From Gammaproteobacteria bacterium (GTDB taxonomy: Bacteria > Pseudomonadota > Gammaproteobacteria > JAHELT01), in contig JAOTYY010000011.1 of the NCBI GenBank assembly GCA_029861595.1, positions 1-34,749 of the forward strand: a stretch of DNA of 34,749 nt. The letters are read 5' to 3'. The translations under genes were made by a program, and so were the position numbers. The notes beneath the pieces are model-generated. The model worked only from the letters and a program-made list of their open reading frames with translations, had not been told where the DNA came from and did no database searches. Shown here in pieces: positions 1-7,203 of the stretch. Numbering within the stretch: the first letter of the stretch is position 1; the number at the start of each line of letters is the position of its first letter.

Positions 1-362
1 AACTCACGAGCTACGGGTGCCGCGCGCTGCTGGAGGAACAGGCTATTCAGATTCTGCAGTTCGACTGCACCATGATGGGCGGATTTACGGAGGGTCGTAA
101 ACTCGCGGCGTTGTGCGAACTGAACCATGTGCAGGTCGCGCCGCATCACGATTGTTTCATCCATGCGCACATTGTCGCCGCCTCGCCGGCTGGCTGCATC
201 GTCGAATCGTTCACCGATCCCGAGCGCGATCCTCTGCAGGCAGAGTTGTTCGAGGATCCGCCGCGCATCGAGAACGGTATCCTCACGCTGAAGGAACAGC
301 CCGGTCTGGGGCTCACGCTGTCGCCGGCGGCGCTGGAAAAATTCGGCGAACGCATACTCTGA
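1..362 (+). CDS. Enolase-superfamily (mandelate racemase/muconate lactonizing type) enzyme, C-terminal fragment
   Basis: The reading frame is open from base 3 and stops at 360-362, so only the last ~119 residues are present. They include a segment reading VAPHHDCFIHAHIVAA, which resembles the final beta/alpha unit of the mandelate racemase/muconate lactonizing barrel, where a P-H-x motif follows the last catalytic strand and is followed by H-x-x-A. A following ESF segment and a C-terminal stretch with PRIENGILTL and PGLGL are usual for the capping-domain return in this superfamily. Such enzymes abstract a proton alpha to a carboxylate with Mg2+; the substrate (sugar acid, dipeptide or other) cannot be told from this fragment. 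It ends 24 bases before cysS on the same strand. Family assignment is moderately secure; substrate is unknown. Confidence 0.7.
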   Translation, partial: LTSYGCRALLEEQAIQILQFDCTMMGGFTEGRKLAALCELNHVQVAPHHDCFIHAHIVAASPAGCIVESFTDPERDPLQAELFEDPPRIENGILTLKEQPGLGLTLSPAALEKFGERIL

Positions 363-386
363 CGCATTGGCCGGGACGGGGATAGC

Positions 387-1778
387 ATGAAACTGAGGCT
401 TTACGACACCTACGCGCGCGAGCTGCGGGATTTCGAACCCCTGAAGCCCGGTAAGGCGGGCCTGTATTGCTGTGGCCCGACCGTCTACAACTACGCGCAC
501 ATCGGCAATCTGCGCACCTATATTTTCGAGGACGTCTTGCGCCGTACCCTGGCTTTCAACGGCTACGCCGTGCTTCACGTCATGAACATAACCGACGTCG
601 GCCATCTGGTATCGGATGCCGACTCCGGCGAGGACAAGATGGAAGCCGGTGCGCGGCGCACCGGCAAGACGGCCTGGGAAATTGCCGAGCTCTACACCGA
701 GGCGTTCCAGCGTGATCTGCGACAACTCAACATCCTGGAGCCGGATGTGTGGTGCCGCGCCACCGATCATATCGAAGAGCAGATCGCCATGATCCAGTGT
801 ATCGAGGCGAACGGCTATACCTACCGGACCGACGACGGGATCTATTTCGACTCCTCCCGTCTGGTCGATTACGGACATCTTGCGCGTCTGCACAAGGAAG
901 GGCTGGCCGCCGGCACGCGCGTGGAAACCGGTGACAAGCGTAACGCCACCGATTTCGCCTTGTGGAAGTTCAGCCCGCCGGGCGTCGTCAGGCAGATGGA
1001 ATGGGAAAGCCCCTGGGGCGTGGGGTTTCCGGGCTGGCACATCGAATGCTCGGCGATGTCGGTCAAATATCTCGGCCCGCTGTTCGACATTCACTGCGGC
1101 GGCAAGGATCACATCCCGGTGCATCACACCAACGAGATCGCGCAGACCGAAGCCTGTTACGACACGCAGCTTGCGAACTATTGGCTGCACGGCTATTTCC
1201 TACAGACCGACCAGGCCAAGATGGCGAAGTCCGCCGGTGAGTTCCTGCGTATGCAGACGCTGAACGACCGGGGTTACGATCCACTCGCTTACCGCTACCT
1301 GTGCATCAGCGCGCACTATCGCAGCGACCTGAACTTTTCATGGGACAGCCTCGACGGCGCGTCGACCGCGCTTGAGCGTCTGCGCACTCTGGTGTATGAC
1401 GGGCCAGCCGGCGGCAGCGTGGAACCGGAATTCGCGGGGCGCTTCACGGCACAGATAAACGACGATCTGAACACGCCGCGAGCGTTGGCTGTGGTGTGGG
1501 ACCTGGCGAGGAGTAAACTCGACGCGGCAGACAGGAAAGCCACGCTGTTGCATATCGACGAGGTGCTGGGGTTGCAGCTGGCAGCCTGGAAGCCGGCCGA
1601 GGAAGTCATTCCGGAAGAAATCAGCGCACTGGTGGCGGCTCGCCAGGCAGCACGCGCGGCGAAGGACTGGGCGCAAGCCGATGCGGCCCGCGAACGACTC
1701 CAGACGCTTGGCTACGAAGTGGAGGACACGCCCGATGGGCCTCAAGTCCGGCGCAGAAAACAAGTGCCCGCCGATTGA
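387..1778 (+). CDS. cysS: Cysteine--tRNA ligase
   Basis: Charges tRNA-Cys with cysteine in the cytoplasm; a class I aminoacyl-tRNA synthetase. The 463-residue product has the expected length. The HIGH-type motif is HIGN at residues 38-41, the KMSKS-type loop is KMAKS at 278-282, and the zinc-site residues are visible as Cys29 (in CCGPTVYNY) and the GWHIECSAMS and GGKDHIPVHHTNE segments. These match the Cys/Cys/His/Glu zinc site that gives this enzyme its cysteine specificity. The C-terminal part is the usual helical anticodon-recognition region, ending in a basic tail. The ATG lies 24 bases after the preceding gene. It has no obvious functional link to its neighbours. Confidence 0.97.
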   Translation: MKLRLYDTYARELRDFEPLKPGKAGLYCCGPTVYNYAHIGNLRTYIFEDVLRRTLAFNGYAVLHVMNITDVGHLVSDADSGEDKMEAGARRTGKTAWEIAELYTEAFQRDLRQLNILEPDVWCRATDHIEEQIAMIQCIEANGYTYRTDDGIYFDSSRLVDYGHLARLHKEGLAAGTRVETGDKRNATDFALWKFSPPGVVRQMEWESPWGVGFPGWHIECSAMSVKYLGPLFDIHCGGKDHIPVHHTNEIAQTEACYDTQLANYWLHGYFLQTDQAKMAKSAGEFLRMQTLNDRGYDPLAYRYLCISAHYRSDLNFSWDSLDGASTALERLRTLVYDGPAGGSVEPEFAGRFTAQINDDLNTPRALAVVWDLARSKLDAADRKATLLHIDEVLGLQLAAWKPAEEVIPEEISALVAARQAARAAKDWAQADAARERLQTLGYEVEDTPDGPQVRRRKQVPAD

Positions 1779-1853
1779 TGAACCGCTGTCTAGGTGCTGT
1801 TTGAGATTACGCGGCTGCCAGCATATCCCGCCGGCAACTTATCGCCTCATTCC

Positions 1854-1894
1854 GCGTCCAACAGGGTATAAGTTTTCTTATCGGTTCTGGACGC
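1854..1894 (+). other. Stem-loop immediately upstream of the redoxin gene
   Basis: GCGTCC (1854-1859) pairs with GGACGC (1889-1894), and an inner stem of ATAAG with CTTAT closes a TTTT loop near 1873-1876, with mismatches between the two stems. It ends 4 bases before the ATG at 1899, where a Shine-Dalgarno sequence would be expected and none is seen. There is no T-run after it, so it is a poor candidate for a cysS terminator. A translational control structure is possible but is inference. Confidence 0.35.
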
Positions 1895-1898
1895 AAAT

Positions 1899-2498
1899 AT
1901 GCACATACGAGGATTTTCGTGTATTCGACGCCGCCTGACCGGTGCGCTTCTGGCGCTACCGGGGTGCGCGCTCCTCAGTGTGGATGCATCGAGCCAGTCT
2001 GCCGCGGAGCGCGGTATCGTAGGGCGCCTCGCGCCGGAACTCGACGCTCAGTTCTGGCTCGATGGAGCAGGGCTGCGTACGACGTTCAGCATGCTGGCGC
2101 AACGGGGCAAGTGGGTGCACCTGAAGTGCTGGCAGAGCTGGTGTCCGGGTTGCCATGAACACGGCTTTCCGGCACTGAAGAAAATCAGCGATGCGTTCAT
2201 CGGCGAGCCGCGTGTGCTCAACGTCGGCATTCAAACCACGTTCGAAGGCCACGATATCAACACGGGTGACAAGGTGCGCGAGATGCAGTTGCGCTATGCG
2301 TTGCCCATTGTCATGGGTCACGATCCGGGCAGTCGCAATACCGACGGCTACCCGAACACCATGCGCGCCTACCGCACTGGAGGCACGCCCTGGCACGTAA
2401 TCATCGCGCCGAACGGCCGGGTGGTTTACGATGGTTTCAGCGTGGACGCCGACAAGGTCATCGCTTTTTTCCGCAGACAGTTGACGCAATCAGGATAA
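1899..2498 (+). CDS. Exported thioredoxin-fold (TlpA/redoxin-like) protein
   Basis: A 199-residue protein. Its basic N-terminus (RRR at 10-12) and hydrophobic stretch end in LPGC at residues 20-23, which could be a signal peptide with a lipobox-like cleavage site; the proline at -2 is not ideal. The thioredoxin fold is indicated by WCPGC, with Cys82 and Cys85 as the redox pair, and by TGGTPWHVIIAPNGRVV near the C-terminus, which carries the cis-proline loop. An extra Cys77 lies five residues before the active site. Likely role: thiol-disulfide exchange or electron transfer outside the cytoplasm; the partner is unknown. ATG 1899 was chosen because no later start keeps the signal sequence. It is not clearly in an operon with cysS (120-base gap). 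Confidence 0.75.
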   Translation: MHIRGFSCIRRRLTGALLALPGCALLSVDASSQSAAERGIVGRLAPELDAQFWLDGAGLRTTFSMLAQRGKWVHLKCWQSWCPGCHEHGFPALKKISDAFIGEPRVLNVGIQTTFEGHDINTGDKVREMQLRYALPIVMGHDPGSRNTDGYPNTMRAYRTGGTPWHVIIAPNGRVVYDGFSVDADKVIAFFRRQLTQSG

Positions 2499-2574
2499 GC
2501 GCAGCTCCGGTGCATATGTTGCACATGGTGTGGAACGTGGCAAACTGACGGCGCCACGGCGAACGAGCGTCCCC

Positions 2575-3972
2575 ATGACCGATTCCGCGCTGATACCTGC
2601 GACCGACCTTCTCAAGCTGTACCGGAACAAGCGCCTGTCGCCGGTGGAAGTGGCGCGCGACGTGTGTTCACGCATCGACAAACACAACCCGCGGCTCAAT
2701 GCCTACTGCCTGCTGGACGAAGACAAGTTCATCGCCGCCGCGCGAGAGTCTGAGAAACGCTGGCATAAACGTGAACCGCTCGGTCTGCTCGACGGGGTGC
2801 CGGTTTCCATCAAGGACATCATCTTGACCAAGGGCTGGCCGACGCTGCGTGGCTCGCTGCTGGTGGACAAGCAGCAGGCGTGGGACGAGAACGCCCCCAG
2901 CACGGCGAGGTTACTCGAACACGGGGCGCTGCTTGTCGGCAAGACCACGACTCCTGAGTTCGGATGGAAAGCGGTGACCGACAGCCCGTTGACCGGGATC
3001 ACGCGTAATCCGTGGAATCCGGAGATGACTGCTGGCGGCAGCAGCGGGGGGGCGGTGGCAGCCGTGGCAGCCGGCATGTGTGCGCTGGCGCTGGGCACCG
3101 ACGGGGGCGGCTCGATACGCATCCCCGCCGGATTTTCCGGCCTTTTCGGCATTAAACCTTCTTTCGGCAGAGTACCGGCCGCGCCGCTCAGTCCATTCGG
3201 CACGCTTGCGCACATCGGGCCGATCACGCGTACGGTGGCCGATGCGGCACTGATGTTGACGGTGATCGCCGAACCCGATTCGCGGGACTGGTACGCGTTG
3301 CCCGCGGAAACCAAGGATTACCGCATCGGGCTGGACGGAGGCGTGAAATATCTGCGCGTCGCATACAGCCCCGACCTCGGTTACGCGGCCGTGGATCCCG
3401 AGATCACACAGATCGTCGAGCGCGCCATCGACGTGTTCGTCGAACTGGGAGCACGCGTGGAACTCGTGGCACCCGGCTTCGACAACCCGCGCGACGTGTT
3501 CCTGAAACACTGGTCCGCCGGTGCAGCGAACCTCGCGCGTAACGTCGATGCGGAGCAACGCGCCAAACTTGACCCCGGCCTTGCGCAGCTGATTGAGGTC
3601 GGCGAAAGCTGGGGGCTGCTGGATTATCTGCACACCGTGGATCAACGCGTTGCACTCGGCCAGCACATGAACAGGTTCCATGAGCATTTCGATCTGCTGG
3701 TTACGCCAACCCTGCCGATTACCGCCTTTCCCGCCGGCGATCAGTTGAGCGATGCGAATTCGCAGGAGTTCTGGTTCGACTGGACGCCGTTTTCCTATCC
3801 GTTCAATCTGACGCAACAACCGGCTGCGTCCATCCCCTGTGGATTCACTTCCGCGGGGCTGCCGGTGGGGTTACAGATCGTCGGGCCGCGCTATGGCGAT
3901 GATCTCGTGTTGCGCGCCAGCCATGCGTTCGAAAAATTGCGCGCGATCGAACTGCCCTCGCTCGCGGACTGA
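2575..3972 (+). CDS. Amidase-signature family hydrolase
   Basis: Hydrolyses an amide bond with the Ser-cisSer-Lys triad of the amidase signature family. From ATG 2575 (465 residues) the triad is Lys80 (in VSIKDII), Ser156 (in GGSSGG, the cis-serine) and Ser180 (nucleophile, in TDGGGSIRIPA). The C-terminal QQPAASIPCGF...GLPVGLQIVGPRYGD stretch is standard for the fold. A GTG at 2530 would add 15 unconserved residues, so MTDSALIPATDLLKLY is preferred, as family members start at this point. The stop is 9 bases before the thioesterase, so the two are probably co-transcribed. The family covers many substrates (GatA, aryl-acylamidase, allophanate hydrolase); without gatB/gatC alongside, this is unlikely to be GatA. 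Substrate unknown. Confidence 0.9.
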   Translation: MTDSALIPATDLLKLYRNKRLSPVEVARDVCSRIDKHNPRLNAYCLLDEDKFIAAARESEKRWHKREPLGLLDGVPVSIKDIILTKGWPTLRGSLLVDKQQAWDENAPSTARLLEHGALLVGKTTTPEFGWKAVTDSPLTGITRNPWNPEMTAGGSSGGAVAAVAAGMCALALGTDGGGSIRIPAGFSGLFGIKPSFGRVPAAPLSPFGTLAHIGPITRTVADAALMLTVIAEPDSRDWYALPAETKDYRIGLDGGVKYLRVAYSPDLGYAAVDPEITQIVERAIDVFVELGARVELVAPGFDNPRDVFLKHWSAGAANLARNVDAEQRAKLDPGLAQLIEVGESWGLLDYLHTVDQRVALGQHMNRFHEHFDLLVTPTLPITAFPAGDQLSDANSQEFWFDWTPFSYPFNLTQQPAASIPCGFTSAGLPVGLQIVGPRYGDDLVLRASHAFEKLRAIELPSLAD

Positions 3973-3981
3973 GTTTTCCCG

Positions 3982-4437
3982 ATGACGGTATTACATCTGC
4001 ATTCCGAGCCGCTGCGGGACGAGTGGCTGGACGCATACGGGCATCTGAACGAAGCCTACTATCTGGTGCCATTCAGCAACGCAAGCTGGGCTTTACAGGA
4101 ACACTTCGAGATCGGCGTTGCCTATTTCGAACGCACCGGCGGTGCGATCTATACTGTTGAGACGCACTTGCGTTACGTCAAGGAAGTACGCGCCCCGGCG
4201 GCTCTCGATATTGAAAGCATGATTCTCGAGACGGATGCAAAACGCATTCGTTTTGCACACGTCTTATTGGTGGACGGTATCGAGCGCGCCACATTCGAAT
4301 GCATGACGCTGCATTTCGATACCCACGGAGGACGGACCGCGCCCCTGCCCGAGACGGTGCAGACGGCACTTCGAGGTGCGTGTGTCGCCGAATTACCAGA
4401 TTGGGCCGGGTGCAACATTTCGCTGCACAAGCGCTGA
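3982..4437 (+). CDS. Hot-dog fold acyl-CoA thioesterase (4HBT family)
   Basis: A 151-residue single-domain hot-dog protein. The N-terminal motif EWLDAYGHLNEAYYL places Asp17 and GHLN at 20-23, corresponding to the D-x-x-GH-x-N catalytic motif of 4-hydroxybenzoyl-CoA-type thioesterases. The centre has the ETHLRYVKEVRAPAALDIES strand pair typical of the family, and the C-terminus ends in a short basic tail. It should cleave an acyl- or aroyl-CoA to the free acid and CoA in the cytoplasm. It follows the amidase by 9 bases and precedes the HpaB homologue by 99 bases on the same strand, hinting at a small catabolic cluster. Related thioesterases also occur in carnitine-degradation loci, but no carnitine gene is seen here. 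Substrate unresolved. Confidence 0.85.
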   Translation: MTVLHLHSEPLRDEWLDAYGHLNEAYYLVPFSNASWALQEHFEIGVAYFERTGGAIYTVETHLRYVKEVRAPAALDIESMILETDAKRIRFAHVLLVDGIERATFECMTLHFDTHGGRTAPLPETVQTALRGACVAELPDWAGCNISLHKR

Positions 4438-4536
4438 CAGCGAGAACGATTACAGCGGGCTGTGCGAAGTGACTCTGCCCCGCGTGGCGTATATTCTTTG
4501 CGTTCAATCTCCAGGCACATGCGGACACGAACTTCC

Positions 4537-6060
4537 ATGTCGATTAAAGAAAAACCAGCAGCGGCTGAAACCAACAACCTGATGAACGGCGCCGAGTATC
4601 TCGCCAGTCTAAACGACGGTCGCGAAATATGGTTTCGGGGCGAGCGGGTCGACAAGGTGAGCGAGCATCCTGCGTTCCGCAACGCGGCGCGTTCGATTGC
4701 GCGACTCTACGACGCGTTGCACGAGCCTGAGTTCCACGGGCAACTGACCGGGGTCGACAAGTCGGGAATGCTTACTCACGCGTTTTTCAAGCCGGCGTAC
4801 TCGGCCGACGATCTGCGCGCGGCCCGCGACGCGATAGCGGTGTGGCAGCGGTTTGCATATGGCTGGATGGGACGCACACCCGACTACAAAGCTGCTTTCA
4901 TGGCGCAACTGGCCGAAGGGCATCAATTCTACGGTGACTATGCGGACAACGCGTTCGCCTGGTATACCAAGTGCGCCAGCCGTTGCCTGTTCATGAACCA
5001 TGTGTTGATCGACCCGCCCGTGGATCGTAATCGTCCGAGGGTCGATGTACGCGACCAGTACGTCTCGGTCGAAAAAGACGATGATCGCGGAATTTACGTC
5101 AGCGGCGCGAAGATGGTGGCGACCGGTTCCGCCTTGACCCACACGACATTCGTCGGACTGAACAGTGGTACCGCGGCGCGCATGGAAACCGGGCGCGACG
5201 AGGACATGGCGCTGGTGTTTTTCATCGACATGGACGCACCCGGTGTGAAGCTGATATCGCGCAGCTCCTACGAGTTTGACGCGCACAGCCCGTTCGACGC
5301 GCCGCTGGCCAGCCGCTTCGATGAAAACGACGCGGTCATGGTGTTCGAGAACGCCCTGGTGCCGTGGGAGAATGTGCTGATTTACCGCGACGTGGAGCGC
5401 AGCAAAGGTTTTTATGCAGATTCCGGATTTTTCAACCGATTTAATCTGCAATCGTGCGTACGACTGACGATCAAGCTGGAGTTCTGTATCGGTTTGCTGC
5501 TCAAAGGGGTGGAGGCGACTGGCACCGGTGATTTCCGCGGCGTGCAAACACAGATCGGTGAACTGGTAGCAATGCGCGACACACTGTGGTCGTTCACCAC
5601 GGCCATGGTTTCCGAGCCCGAGCAGGGTATCGGCAACTCGGTGGTGCCGAAATTGCAGACAGCCGCGGCCGCACGCCTGTATATGACCAACGCCTGGCAC
5701 CGTGTGCGCGAAATTTTCGAGTGTGTGCTGGCCGGCGCGCCGACTTACACGATTTCCGGGGTAGAAGATCTGCGGCAACCGGCGTTGAGCAATACGCTGG
5801 AACGCTACTACCGTGGTACGGGCCTGGAGGCTCAGGAGCGCATCAAGCTGTTCAAATTGATCTGGGATGCGATGTATTCGGAGTTCGCCGGCCGCCATGC
5901 GCTGTACGAGCGTAACTATTCCGGCAATCAGGATCAGCAGCGCCTGGACCCGTTGCGCTGGTCGCAGATCCGTGGCGATGCTGACAGATACCGCTCGCTG
6001 GTCGACGAATGCCTGGCGGACTATGACGCCGATGGGTGGGTTGCAAAACACCTGCTGTAA
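4537..6060 (+). CDS. hpaB: 4-hydroxyphenylacetate 3-monooxygenase-like, FADH2-dependent oxygenase component
   Basis: A 507-residue group D flavin monooxygenase that hydroxylates a phenol ortho to its OH, using FADH2 supplied by a separate reductase (HpaC-like). Starting at ATG 4537, the N-terminal family domain begins at MNGAEYLASLNDGREIW. Arg113 and Tyr117 (in GRTPDY) and His155 (in FMNHVLI) line up at one constant offset with the substrate-site Arg100, Tyr104 and His142 of the Thermus HpaB structure. The long C-terminal helices (GTGLEAQERIKLFKLIWD, GRHALYERNYSGN) belong to the acyl-CoA-dehydrogenase-like fold. No reductase gene is nearby. A PvcC-like or other phenol hydroxylase role is an alternative, so the symbol is provisional. 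Upstream in-frame starts at 4462 and 4519 would add unconserved residues. Confidence 0.88.
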   Translation: MSIKEKPAAAETNNLMNGAEYLASLNDGREIWFRGERVDKVSEHPAFRNAARSIARLYDALHEPEFHGQLTGVDKSGMLTHAFFKPAYSADDLRAARDAIAVWQRFAYGWMGRTPDYKAAFMAQLAEGHQFYGDYADNAFAWYTKCASRCLFMNHVLIDPPVDRNRPRVDVRDQYVSVEKDDDRGIYVSGAKMVATGSALTHTTFVGLNSGTAARMETGRDEDMALVFFIDMDAPGVKLISRSSYEFDAHSPFDAPLASRFDENDAVMVFENALVPWENVLIYRDVERSKGFYADSGFFNRFNLQSCVRLTIKLEFCIGLLLKGVEATGTGDFRGVQTQIGELVAMRDTLWSFTTAMVSEPEQGIGNSVVPKLQTAAAARLYMTNAWHRVREIFECVLAGAPTYTISGVEDLRQPALSNTLERYYRGTGLEAQERIKLFKLIWDAMYSEFAGRHALYERNYSGNQDQQRLDPLRWSQIRGDADRYRSLVDECLADYDADGWVAKHLL

Positions 6061-6069
6061 GACCTTTTC

Positions 6070-6090
6070 CCCTGTTCCTCCGGAAGAGGG
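6070..6090. terminator. Convergent-gene hairpin, degenerate copy of the CCCTCTCCC repeat
   Basis: CCCTGTTCC at 6070-6078 pairs with GGAAGAGGG at 6082-6090 with one mismatch and a 3-base loop. It sits between the ends of two convergent genes (hpaB-like at 6060, DUF6279 at 6098) and is followed by CCAGGGCTC, a weak version of the GGGGTGAGG tail seen in the other copies. A bidirectional termination role is inferred from its position; there is no strong T-run. Confidence 0.45.
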
Positions 6091-6097
6091 CCAGGGC

Positions 6098-6970
6098 TCA
6101 ACTCTCCGAACTTCCACGCGCTGGCCCGGGCTGCGCTTTGCTCAAGCGTATAAAGTCCTTGCGATAGCCCGTGAGTCTGCGGATCGCGTGCGCGCGCTGG
6201 TCCTCGCTGAGCACGGCGTCGACCTCGAGCATGAAGGTAACTGCCGAGTCCCAGAACAGTTCGCGGCTGGTGCGCATTTCCCGTGGCAGGGCGGCCGTGT
6301 CGCTGAGCCACCATTCCCGCAGGTTGTCTTCGAGTTGGGTACGCGACGGACGTTTGCGTAACAGCGTGACGAATCGCCGGTGCCGGAATTCACGGCGCTG
6401 CAGCCAACTCGCGTAAGTATCCGGCAGCGCTGCCATCAGATCGCGGATGCGCGCGCTTTGCGCTTCATCAAAATCGCCGAACCAGTCCTCCAGATTGTTA
6501 ATCGCTCGCTTGAAGCGCAATTCCGCTTGTTCGTCGTGCGGCAGCTCCAGCCTTTCGCGATCCTCTGCGATTGCTTCGCGGTGCGTGGCTTCGAATTCGG
6601 CGATCTGCTCGTCGGTCACGGTGTGCAGAAACGCCGCGCCCGTTATGATCGCACGGGCTAGCAGGCGTTTGCGAGCCTCGCGAAACACCCTTATGAAATC
6701 TTCGGCTTCGGCGCGGGTAAGTCCATCGGTCAGCGCAATTTCGATACGCGCTATCTCCGCTGCGTAGTGGGGCAGTTCCTGTCGGCGGTGCCAGGCGGCG
6801 AATTCAGCGATGTGCGTTTCCAGCTGACTGCTCTGGGTCGACGTCAGATCGAAACGCGCATCGATGCGCTGACGCAGAAGCCAGGGAAGATTGTCGTAGA
6901 CTAGGCTTGTCGCGGAACATCCCGGAAGCAGGCATCCGACGACGATCGCAGCCAATAGGTATCTGTGCAT
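6098..6970 (-). CDS. DUF6279 family lipoprotein
   Basis: A 290-residue protein with a short N-terminal hydrophobic segment ending in a lipobox, LLPGC, making Cys18 the likely lipidated residue, so it is expected to be membrane-anchored in the periplasm. The mature start (SLVYDNLPWLLRQRIDARFDL) and the AWHRRQELPHYA segment are hallmarks of the DUF6279 lipoproteins common in gammaproteobacteria. The rest is predicted to be almost wholly helical and rich in Arg/Glu. The function of the family is not established. It converges with the HpaB homologue. Upstream lies a 233-base spacer occupied mostly by the tandem repeat at 7015-7200. Confidence 0.85.
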   Translation of the reverse strand: MHRYLLAAIVVGCLLPGCSATSLVYDNLPWLLRQRIDARFDLTSTQSSQLETHIAEFAAWHRRQELPHYAAEIARIEIALTDGLTRAEAEDFIRVFREARKRLLARAIITGAAFLHTVTDEQIAEFEATHREAIAEDRERLELPHDEQAELRFKRAINNLEDWFGDFDEAQSARIRDLMAALPDTYASWLQRREFRHRRFVTLLRKRPSRTQLEDNLREWWLSDTAALPREMRTSRELFWDSAVTFMLEVDAVLSEDQRAHAIRRLTGYRKDFIRLSKAQPGPARGSSES

Positions 6971-7014
6971 GTCAGCTACCGTCGTCAGTGTCTAAACGAG
7001 CAGGGTACAGCATA

Positions 7015-7200
7015 TACCCCTCTTCTTTTCAGGGATGATGAGTCAGGGGTGAGGATACAAAATATTTCCCTCACATTTCAGGATAAGGAGTCAAAGGTGA
7101 GGGTACAAAATGTTCCCCCTTATCCCTTCAAGCAGAGGAATCAGGGGGTGAGGATGTACAAAATGTTCCCCCTTGTCAGAGAGAGGGGCCAGGGGTGAGT
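7015..7200. repeat. Four degenerate tandem copies of a ~50-base hairpin repeat
   Basis: The phrase GTGAGGRTACAAAAT recurs at about 7049-7063, 7097-7111 and 7148-7164 (the last with a 2-base insertion), giving periods of about 48 and 51-53 bases. Between copies, C-rich TTCCCCCTTATCCC and G-rich AGGAATCAGGGGGTGAGG halves face each other, so each unit resembles the CCCTCTCCC/GGGAGAGGG hairpin found elsewhere in the window. A fourth partial unit ends GGGGCCAGGGGTGAG, four bases before the hpd stop codon. The array fills most of the DUF6279-hpd gap, so it may serve as the hpd 3' end, but it also lies upstream of the DUF6279 gene. A plus-strand ORF through it merely encodes the repeat. Confidence 0.75.
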
Positions 7201-7203
7201 GTC

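Noticed and set aside
2575-3972. Assignment of the amidase as GatA
   Set aside because: gatB and gatC are not adjacent, and the surrounding genes are catabolic; only amidase-signature membership is supported.
4609-6117. 502-codon open frame on the minus strand
   Set aside because: It is antisense to the well-supported HpaB-type oxygenase, His/Arg/Val-rich, and matches no family; it arises from the GC-rich codon use of the real gene.
6965-7198. 77-codon plus-strand ORF with repeated peptide motifs
   Set aside because: It translates the tandem DNA repeat; the unit spacing is not consistently a multiple of three, and no start signal is seen.
7015-7200. Possible CRISPR array
   Set aside because: The repeats are degenerate and contiguous, with no unique spacers of constant length, and no cas genes are present.
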